From contig NW_025335568.1 in NCBI RefSeq assembly GCF_004798865.1, positions 27,915,344 through 27,979,343 of the forward strand: a stretch of 64,000 nucleotides of DNA, in the 5' to 3' direction. Below the pieces are notes generated by a model. That model was not told the origin of the DNA, did not search any database, and saw only the letters and a program-made list of their open reading frames with translations. Position 1 is the first letter of the stretch. Every line of letters begins with the position of its first letter. Positions 23,701 to 32,200 of this stretch are shown piece by piece. The translations under genes and the position numbers were made by a program. Source of the DNA: Varanus komodoensis. Taxonomy: Eukaryota > Chordata > Lepidosauria > Squamata > Varanidae.

Positions 23701-25041
23701 ATGGCCACTAATTATAGACCAGTGGCCAACATCCCGTTTCTGGGCAAGGTGTTAGAACGAGTGGTGGCGGGACAACTCCAAGCACTCTTGGATGAAACTG
23801 ATTATCTGGACCCATTGCAGTCCGGCTTCAGACCCGGGTACGGTACTGAATCTGCCTTGGTCGCCCTGTATGATGACCTGTGCAGGGAGAAGGACAGGGG
23901 GAGTGCGTCCCTGTTGGTTCTGCTGGACCTCTCAGCGGCTTTCGATACCATCGACCATGGTATCCTTCTGGATAGGCTTGCGGGATTGGGGGTTGGAGGC
24001 ACTGCTTTGCAGTGGTTCCGCTCCTATCTCAATGGCCGGTTCCAGAAGGTGGTGCTGGGGGACTATGGCTCTGCGCCATGGCAGCTATGCCATGGAGTAC
24101 CGCAGGGGTCCATTTTGTCCCCTTTGCTGTTCAACATATACATGAAACCGCTGGGAGAGGTCATCAGGAGGTGTGGGCTGCGGAACCATCAGTACGCTGA
24201 TGATACCCAGCTCTACCTCTCATTTTCCACCAATCCAGGTGAGGCAGTGGCTGTGCTGAACCGGTGCCTGGCCGAGGTAATGGGCTGGATGAGGGCCAAT
24301 AAACTGAAGCTCAATCCAGACAAGACGGAGGTCCTGTTGGTTCGTGGATCGGGCTTCGGAGAGGGTGAATTGAACCTTGTCCTGAATGGGGTTGCACTCC
24401 CTCTTAGGGACAAGGTCCGCAGCTTGGGAGTGCTCCTCGACCCAGAGCTTTCACTGGAAGCTCAGGTAACAGCAGTGGCGAGGAGCGCTTTCCTCCAGCT
24501 TCGGCTAATTCATCAGCTGCGCCCCTATCTGGAGAATGACTGCCTTGCGACAGTGACACATGCGTTGGTGACTTCCCGTTTGGACTTCTGTAACGCGCTC
24601 TACGTGGGGCTACCCTTGAAGACGGTCCGGATACTTCAATTGGTCCAAAATAGAGCTGCCAGGCTGCTGACGGGGACTGGACGTTATGTTCACATGACTC
24701 CAGTTCTCCGTCAGCTTCACTGGCTTCCCATTGAAGTCCGGGCCCAATTCAAGGTGTTGGTTATGACCTATAAAGCCCTAAACGGCTTGGGTCCTGGTTA
24801 CCTGAAGGAGCGCTTACATCCTTATATGCCCAGCCGCCCCCTGAGATCGGCGGGAGAGGCCCTTCTCCGGGAGCCCTCCATGGAAGAAGTTAGGAGGGTG
24901 GTTACTCGGAGGAGGGCTTTCTCAGCAGTGGCGCCTAAGTTATGGAATGCGCTCCCCAGAGAGGTCCGCCTGGCGCCGTCGTTATTTGTTTTTCGGCGCC
25001 AGGCGAAGACCTTTTTATTTAAGCAGTATTTTAAATGTTAA
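23701..25041 (+). CDS. LINE reverse transcriptase (ORF2 fragment), 446 codons, uninterrupted
   Basis: This is the C-terminal part of an L2-type ORF2. Visible blocks in order are YRPVANIPFLGKVLERVV (residues 5-22), LQSGFRPGYGTESAL (39-53), motif A LLDLSAAFDTIDH (74-86), motif B GVPQGSILSPLLF (132-144), the catalytic YADD (165-168), motif D LKLNPDKTEVLLV, then LQLVQNRAARLL and a C-terminal PKLWNALPREVR segment before the stop at 25039-25041. The first Met is not a native start, because the frame and homology extend a few codons upstream. The catalytic Asp residues are present and there is no internal stop. Without an endonuclease this copy is not expected to mobilise itself. Confidence 0.93.
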   Translation: MATNYRPVANIPFLGKVLERVVAGQLQALLDETDYLDPLQSGFRPGYGTESALVALYDDLCREKDRGSASLLVLLDLSAAFDTIDHGILLDRLAGLGVGGTALQWFRSYLNGRFQKVVLGDYGSAPWQLCHGVPQGSILSPLLFNIYMKPLGEVIRRCGLRNHQYADDTQLYLSFSTNPGEAVAVLNRCLAEVMGWMRANKLKLNPDKTEVLLVRGSGFGEGELNLVLNGVALPLRDKVRSLGVLLDPELSLEAQVTAVARSAFLQLRLIHQLRPYLENDCLATVTHALVTSRLDFCNALYVGLPLKTVRILQLVQNRAARLLTGTGRYVHMTPVLRQLHWLPIEVRAQFKVLVMTYKALNGLGPGYLKERLHPYMPSRPLRSAGEALLREPSMEEVRRVVTRRRAFSAVAPKLWNALPREVRLAPSLFVFRRQAKTFLFKQYFKC

Positions 25042-25154
25042 TATTATTGAATTTTATTTGGCCAGGGCGGCTTGTTTTATAGTGTATGTTTTATATTATA
25101 TATTTGTATTTTATTGTATATATTTTAAAATGTTATTTTAATTTTTTGTTGTAA

Positions 25155-25185
25155 GCCGCCCCGAGGCTTCGGCGAATGGGGCGGC
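25155..25185 (+). promoter_or_regulatory. 3'-terminal stem-loop of the L2-like LINE
   Basis: GCCGCCCC and GGGGCGGC form a perfect 8-bp stem around a 15-nt loop, just before the TAAA tail. The same motif recurs in the truncated copies at 26461-26545 and 28225-28350. In L2/CR1-type LINEs a conserved 3' hairpin is thought to be recognised by the element's own reverse transcriptase. That role is inference here. Confidence 0.7.
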
Positions 25186-25411
25186 ATAAAAATGTTTTAA
25201 TAAATAAATAAATAAAATAAATAATGACCAGTTGCCTCTAATAAACAGTGATTATCCTTTGTATAGCTATGGCTACTGTATATACATATTATTTTCCTGA
25301 TAAACTGCCTTGTAGCTTGTTTTTGAGGTCTGCTTCTTGGTTGCTTCTGGTAAAAAATTTGAAAAGATCTCAGCGACTGAATTCAGAAGTGCTTTCACTA
25401 ATTATATCAAG

Positions 25412-25542
25412 TTAGGCTAAGAGTCCATGTCTGACCCAAAGTTGACCAGTGAGTTTCATGGCCAAGTGGGTGACTAGAACCTTGATCTCCCAAGTTCCAG
25501 TCTAATACTCTAATTGCCACACCACCCTGGTTTTCAATATTC
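25412..25542 (-). mobile_element. MIR-like CORE-SINE fragment
   Basis: On the reverse strand it reads CCAGGGTGGTGTGGCAATTA then GAGTATTAGACTGGAACTTG and GGAGATCAAGGTTCTAGTCA, the tRNA-like head of the family seen at 5308. Confidence 0.8.
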
Positions 25543-26460
25543 TTCACAAATGTATACAAATAAAGCTTCCTTCCTTAGCTTTGCAATAATGATGTTGGTG
25601 TAAATTCTACAGAAGGGGAAGAAAGGATAGCTCTCAACACACTGAATCGATCCTTTGCACATATCTACACCTGTTATTACCATATAAATACTCAAATGAC
25701 TGGAAGTGATCTGTTCACATCATAGACTTTGGCTCTTAAAGGTTGATAAGTCTAAGTAGTTCACCGGAATCAAAACGCCTTGTCTGTTTTCTATGACACT
25801 GTCTCACTATCTTGGACTCTACATAACTTGGTTCATTACTGTATACCTAAGGAAATCTTATTTATTTATGTGGTCACTTATTACCAAATATCTTTTCCTC
25901 TTATTCACAAAATAAACAAATCAAGGATTTAAGGAAGTTTCATATAATTTTCAAGTACCTTCTCCAAGGCTAAAGATGAACTTTTCCTGTCAAATCCATT
26001 GGTTCCCTTGAGAATAACTGGCTGGTTTATAAATGCAACCTTTTAATAACTTAGTGGCTTCAAATATATTCAGCCAGCCAGCTTGATCTTCTAGGTTAGC
26101 TGGTTCAACAAGGCTAAGCTTTATCCATTTGAGTTATTAAGTTATTAGACGGGCTCCATAGCTTTCATACGGACAGCTTACCAGGCAATCTACAGCCAAA
26201 CAACTCATGATCAGTAAGGAGCTTTAGTTAAGGACAACAGGCAGTTTCCTGGATATTTGAAGTAGCAATCTGTTGGGCATAAAATTCTGAACAAAGGAGA
26301 GAGCTTCCACATGAGGCTTTTATCATGTATTCTGCCTGTCTAATTCATGGGATTCACCAAGAAGATCCACATAAGCCAAACACAGGCATGATCAGGCACC
26401 TGTTGAGACTGCACATTCCAGTAGGGACCCACTTGACAAGACTTGGCTAGAATTGCTCCT
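25543..26460. other. 3' flank or last intron of TNIP3; no exon found
   Basis: No repeat recognised. A weak candidate for a terminal TNIP3 exon (25929-25969) was considered and not accepted. Confidence 0.45.
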
Positions 26461-26545
26461 CTTATTTATTTATATATTTACTTAAAACATTTCTATGCCG
26501 CCCCCATCGCAACAAAGCCTCGGGGCGGCTCACCATTGCAAACAG
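26461..26545 (-). mobile_element. L2-like LINE 3' end, same family as 23683-25225
   Basis: In reverse orientation this shows the GCCGCCCCGAGGC stem, the GGGGGCGGCAT arm and a TAAATAAATA-type tail, matching the 3' terminus of the long L2-like copy. Only about 85 bp remain. Confidence 0.82.
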
Positions 26546-27225
26546 GCTTCTCACTATGGCCCAGACAACAGCAGCCGTGAGTAGAAGCAGTAGATGCCAC
26601 TGCCTGACTCTTCCCTTGTCAAGAAAACAAGTGGTAGCATTGGTGGGAAAGAGGATGCGGAGCGAGAGCAGCTGGTGACTATGAGAATGAGAAGGTAGAA
26701 TGTCTTGACCAAGAATCTAGACCAGTCTTGGGTCCAAAGATACTAATCTTCCGTTTGAAACCTTCCTATGCTGCCCCACTGCTTCTTTCATCTTTTTCCT
26801 TTCTTTTAAGGATGAAAAGATGGAATTGATGCACAGTGTCTTTTGGTTGGCAGCACTAAGAGTTCTGTTCTGAATCATAAGTTTGCACAATGACACAGCA
26901 TTCAGAAAGGGACACTAAGGTCCCATCTGTGGTAAACTAGGAAATGTACCATTTGTATCCATATGCAACACCATGGATTTTCCATTATCAAAGTGGGGAA
27001 ATGGTACCATCTCATACTGCCCATACTTCTGATCAACTATTAATCAATTCAACTTCAAGAATAAAGGGTGAGAGATCATAGCTGGACAGTCTTCAATCAA
27101 ATTATGAGTAATAATGTGTATATTATAGAATAGGCATACATTATAACCATTGGTAGACAAAATTAGGTCTCTTAAGTTTACCTAACTGTATCTGATGCTA
27201 TAAAGGGCATATAAAAATCACCATC

Positions 27226-27380
27226 CTAAGAACCTAAGAAGAGCCGTGTTGATCAGACCAAGAATCCACCTAGTCCAACATTCTGTTTTCACAGCGGCCA
27301 ATAAGATGCCTATGGGGAAACCCCAGGTGGGAAATAAATGCAATAGCACCTGCCTTCCTACCCATGCTCCCAGCACTGAG
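27226..27380 (-). mobile_element. CR1/L3-type LINE 3' end
   Basis: CTAAGAAGAGCCGTGTTGAT then CAGACCAAGAATCCACCTAG, TCCAACATTCTGTTTTCACA and AAGATGCCTATGGGGAAACC match the reverse complement of the abundant CR1-L3 terminus. Confidence 0.8.
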
Positions 27381-28224
27381 GATGTGTACACCGTCTTATA
27401 CTGCCAGTAGTATATAGTCAATAATCAGTAGTGTCTATCAGTAATCAGTGATAGCCACTACATTTCTTCCTACTGTGACAAGATCACATGGGATTAGAAA
27501 ATATGCCCCTATGCAACACAGCAGAGAGAGGTAGGCTGATTTCAGTCTTCCATGTTCCACTTTTAGCCATGTGGACTACACAGTAAACAGATGAAGATGA
27601 ACAGATGTAGTTGTAAACAAATGAAGCAAGAACACCAGGATCAGGGTTGGCATTGTCAGGCTGGACCCAGTAGGAATCAGTGCAGTTTGCTGAATCTGCT
27701 GATCATCCTCCATGTTGTTGCTGCCTATATATTTGCCTTCTCTGAACAAGCAGTGAAAGTGAAAGATCAGAAAGTGCTGCATACTTCAACTTTTCTCTCT
27801 AGAACATCAAACCCAGAAAGAGAGGCAAGCAAATGAATGATGGCAGCAGTAAGTAGCAAGAAAAACATAGCCCACTCAAGTAAAGGATCACTGGCGACAT
27901 CTTGCATGAGAGGATCCTCACACATGGAACTAGCACTAATTAGGGCTTTTATAACAGGTGAGACATACCTAATCCAGCTTTCTTTGCAGGAGCCTCGGTA
28001 ACAAACAAGTTCTGGTTGGTTCACCAGAAACTCACCAATTTTTTACCAGTAGACCACATACAACTTCTGCCTGCACTTACTGAAGGTAAGGAATAACATG
28101 CACAGGGAGGCATAAAGTAAGAAAAATATATAATGAGATTTTTCTCATGTGCACTGAAGTTGTTGTAGATCTTTTATGAAGATCAGTCATAAAAGAAGAT
28201 GCCTAACAGCTTCAGCCTAATGCC

Positions 28225-28350
28225 TTTATATTGTTAATTTATATTGTTTTATTGAATTCTATTTATTTATGGTTTGTGAGCCACCCCGAGGCTTTGGCGA
28301 ATGGGGCGGCACAGAAGTCCCCTAAATAAATAAATAAATAAATAAATAAA
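28225..28350 (+). mobile_element. L2-like LINE 3' end with (TAAA)n tail
   Basis: The sequence GCCACCCCGAGGCTTTGGCG then AATGGGGCGGCA is nearly the 3' stem-loop of the copy at 23683-25225. It is followed by about seven TAAA units. A foldback hAT-like element starts directly after the tail. Confidence 0.82.
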
Positions 28351-28352
28351 GC

Positions 28353-28488
28353 CAGAGATAGACAACTTAAAGCCATCCACATGTTTTGTCCTACAGTTCC
28401 TGGCATCTCTTGAGATTGGTTATGCTGGCTAGGGCTGATGATAGTTGTAGGCCAAACCATCTAGTATGCTACAAGTTGACTACTCCTG
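28353..28488 (+). mobile_element. hAT-like foldback element (MITE), both arms present
   Basis: The left end CAGAGATAGACAACTTAAAG and the right end in reverse (CAGGAGTAGTCAACTTGTAG) are inverted repeats. The arms pair further through GTTTTGTCCTACAGTT and TAGTTGTAGGCCAAACC, so nearly the whole element is a palindrome. CAG termini suggest hAT. No matching 8-bp duplication is visible. Confidence 0.72.
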
Positions 28489-29227
28489 AGCTAGCCTAAG
28501 AGAAAGCAGCACATTGGTGATTGCTAAGTAATATGTACTCCTTTAGAGCAAGGTTGAGTTCAGACTAACCCAGCCATACACTTGAACACGATGGCTATGG
28601 CAAACCAAAACGGGAACAGGGTACAATGTATTAACAGGAAAAACCCCAGTATTTGATATAGTTGTTTGGGGGGGGGGTCTTCAGTTGCCCACTCAAACTG
28701 GAAAGCATACAAACAAATAACCACCTTACACTGTCTTTGATCTTCTTCAGTGTAAAGTGCAAGGAGGAAAACTGTGGCAGGGTCTAAGTCAGCCTTAGTG
28801 ACCCATCAAACCTTACCATCCTCTAGACTGGCCTAGGAAAGAAGCTGGCTACTCTGTGATTCCAAGAGGTCAAATATTAGATGAACATTTATCTTCTGGT
28901 CACTCCAGATGTAGTTTAAGCATGATACATGCTCAGAAGAATATAAGTATCATACATTTTTACTGGATGCTCAACAAAGGATTTCTATCATTCTGTAAGG
29001 CATGTTAGATATTTGAAAGTAGCTTGGTAATATTAAAAAGTGTAATGCAGATGCATCTTATTTAGCAGCTGTAGCCTTGGCCACATGTATGTATTGCAGT
29101 TTTACAAAATAGAGCTGTATACAAATCACGCACTGGGTGCTTATGAAAGTTTACTAGCGATCACAAAAAAAGGCCCCATTAAAAAGAAAACTCTTAAAAA
29201 GTGTGTTCAGTACAGCTGTTGCCTTAC
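28489..29227. other. Likely TNIP3 last intron or 3' region; nothing recognised
   Basis: Contains a 10-base G run at 28668-28677. No convincing terminal exon or polyadenylation context could be chosen. Confidence 0.45.
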
Positions 29228-29288
29228 CATTTGCCTTGTGCTGCACATCTGGCGGAAACCAGTCAGGAACATACCATTGATAGTCTGG
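29228..29288 (-). CDS. TNIP3: TNIP3 exon with DYQWY...PPDVQHKANG (last placed exon)
   Basis: Acceptor TTGTTCTACGCAG/CCAGAC and donor AAATG/GTAAGGC. Encodes PDYQWYVPDWFPPDVQHKAN plus one base of a Gly codon, so the next intron is phase 1. The segment is nearly identical to the C-terminus of human TNIP3 (memory). In human only about eight codons follow, so a small terminal exon must lie below 29228. I did not find a convincing one. Confidence 0.93.
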
Positions 29289-32200
29289 CTGCGTAGAACA
29301 ATAAAACATTATTACAGCAATATGGACTTCATAGACACTTCAAACAAAAAATAGCAGCATGGTAAATATAATTATGCTGTGAAGCTTTTCATTAGTCATT
29401 CCAAAGTAATTTACCCCCAAAATCCTCCCTCTTATTTTGATCAAATAATTCTTCTGATTAAGTTTTTCGGCTGTTTTTATTGCTATGTTCTTTTGGATGG
29501 CAAGCACATTATGAAAAGGTTGTATGAAACCTCCTAGATCCCACAAATCAAAACAAAGTTTATTAACGTTAACAAACCAGATTTTTTAGAGCCTCATGAA
29601 CCTTGAAAAGGAACAGGAGAAGACAGGGTGAGATGGAATGCACCTGATGCTATCATAAACAGTTAGGTCTCTAACTACAGTCAATGTCAGCTGTTAAGAG
29701 GCTAAGAGAAACCTGGTGTACATCAACATGACAGATGAAGGTGTTCCAAAGGGAACTTATTTGCAGTTTGTTAGAATTCTTTTAAAACTCCGATGACCTC
29801 ACAGAATAGAACTCTAATCTCCCACTCTGATGGCAAGCAGGTCAGCATTTGAACTTAAAAATAATTCTGTCAAATATATATTGTAAGGGGGAAAAACTAT
29901 TGATTTTGCAAACTATCATGTGAGACTTGAATAAAGTAACAACAACTTTTAAAGTTTCCTATCTAAATGGGGAAAAACGTGAATGTTTCTGAAGCAGCTT
30001 TTTAAAATTAAAATGAAAATGAGAATATAATGTGAAAGAGCTAGGCAACTTTGTGCCATCCAGATGTTTGGAGTACAATTTCTATCAGCTCCAGCCCATA
30101 TAGCCAAGATAAGAGACTATGAAATTATTATTACTATTATGATGTCTTGAAGCACAATGCTATGTATGTTTAGATATTAAACTAAGGATCCAGGAGTTAT
30201 AGGCCTGATTTTTGTTTAATTATGCATAGGATTGCACCTATTAAAAAAAGACTCAAGGCAATTCAGAACAGGTACTCAAAGAGTTGCAGTTCAAAACATC
30301 TTGAGGGTCCCCACGTCTTTTTAAAGCAGCAGAAGTGCTATCTAAGTGTTCCGATATGGGTATATGAGAAACTGATTTCATGGAATATATGGAAACGGAT
30401 ATTATTTGGAACATGTCATTAATGTTCCATTTACAAGAGAAGGCCTTTCTTAACAGTGGAGCTTCCTGTTTACCCCATTTATGAATCATGTCACTCTCTT
30501 CTTTTAACAGACCGATACTTCTGTCAAAGAAATAAGTACCACACAGCTCCAATGCATTTCATATACAGTGCTTTTCCTATGCAAAAAAACATTTTCTGAC
30601 CTAGTGCAACAGGAATGTTCCTGGTCACTTTTCATCACGTGCTGCCACCTCCAAGCACACAGCCCTCTCTTTTGGGATTCTCCCTGCAACACACACACAC
30701 ATTGTGGTCTAATTGTTCTGCAGTGAAGTTTATTGTGGTTATAGCTATATTACTAGATTCCCCACTTAACCAGGAGCTGAGGCTGATTTTGTAACCATGG
30801 GTTAAGAAGAGACCATGGTAAATATTGCTGCAGATGAAATGGTTCAAAAAATATGGGTAAATCCACCAGTGGATAGCTACACTCCAAACGGGTTGCCCAC
30901 GTGTGCTCTAAACTATAATATAGAATTGCATCTGATGCCTTCCTCTAGCTGTCCCATCTACTTAGGAAAATGCATGAAACCTGTATGACATGAGTCAGTA
31001 CACATGCACGTATTATGCATCACTCACACAAGCTAGAAAGCTGCACTTAGCCAGAAGTCCTCTGTCTTGCAGAAAAGCTGTTGCAAACACAGGACATAGT
31101 GCAGCTTTTTGCAGTGTTGCCCATGTCCTGCAAGCAAGGATATCAAAGAATCCACAATCCATGTTCCACAAATCCACAACCAACCAATCCAAATGAGCTC
31201 AGGCTTCTATGAGGCCAAGAGACCAGTTTTTTCCAAGTCCTGTGGATTCTATCAATCCTTGGTGATATGGGTATCATGTTTATTGAAGTGATTTTACTAA
31301 TGGAAAGCAAGGCCCAATCCATCCTTCCTTTTGGATATTTACAGTAGTACAGATACATCACTGCAAAAAACAGCATATTGAACTATTGCAGGCTACCATA
31401 AGACGTGAAGCCTTGGGTAAGGACTTTCAATGCCCTTTTATTTCCATGGGAAAGTTATGCAAGTACTTCCCCATTGAAATAAACAGGAATTCATCATACT
31501 TAACTTGGCTAGATTTTTCTTCCATATAGGTTCTAGGTTTGGTCTGTGGCACCAAGATTTTAACAGGGTATCATGTAACTGGGCTGGGAAAGACTTTTGT
31601 CTTAGATCTTAGATAAACACTTCCAGTTAGCATATAGTGCAGGGCTAGATAGACCAATAGTCTGACACAGTTTATAGGTATATTTCAGATGTTTTCATTT
31701 TAAATGTCCACATATCAAAATTGGGGTATGGAGGGATAGGTATCTGATTAAGTGTGAAAATAAGTCCCTAATAAAATATTATGCCATATTCAATTGCAAA
31801 TTCCTGAATGTTCACAGAGATCCAAACTGTAATGTGCTAAAAACCTACTACAAGACAGTATTGTTATTTTCATAACTGTAATCTTGAAAGTATTCCAGAG
31901 GATAATGAGACATGATTCACAATCAGACTAAACAGAAATTTTCTTGGATGATTGAAAAGTAAACAGTAAATGTGATTTAGAAAAACAAAAGAAGGAAAGA
32001 ATCGAGATATAATGAAGTAATTGTTCTGTATTCCATACTCTATGCCTACACACTTACTCTATTCTAACACCTTTCACATTTGATGACAAATTGCTTGGGG
32101 AATTATAAAGAAATAAATGTTGGAGCAGCTATGCTTGTATAAGAAAACAATCACAAAGAACTCTGGGACAGAATTCAAAACAACCAATCAGCAAAGAACT

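Larger units (their letters stand above)
23683..25225 (+). mobile_element. L2-like non-LTR retrotransposon (LINE), 5' truncated, apparently young
   Basis: The element begins within the reverse transcriptase, with homology starting near SLDPEMATNYRP. It runs through a complete RT C-terminal region, a short AT-rich 3' UTR, a GC-rich stem-loop (25155-25162 pairing with 25178-25185) and a TAAA-type tail. The endonuclease region is absent, as expected for a 5'-truncated insertion. It is much more GC-rich than its flanks. No clear target duplication was seen, usual for L2/CR1-group LINEs with microsatellite tails. It is antisense to TNIP3 and lies in its 3' flank or last intron. L2 is preferred over CR1 or Rex1 by the RT wording and tail, but that rests on recall. 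Confidence 0.92.

Noticed and set aside
23792-24413. Other-frame open stretches inside the LINE
   Set aside because: Shadows of the reverse transcriptase frame in GC-rich DNA.
25929-25969. Candidate terminal TNIP3 exon (minus strand; would give about 13 codons ending KLP then stop)
   Set aside because: The frame and phase fit and an AG precedes it, but the pyrimidine tract is poor and the peptide does not resemble the LSSVKK tail I remember. Unsupported without transcript data.
28028-28079. Second candidate terminal TNIP3 exon (minus strand, acceptor CCTTCAG at 28080)
   Set aside because: Good acceptor and a stop after about 17 codons, but the peptide has no similarity to the expected C-terminus.
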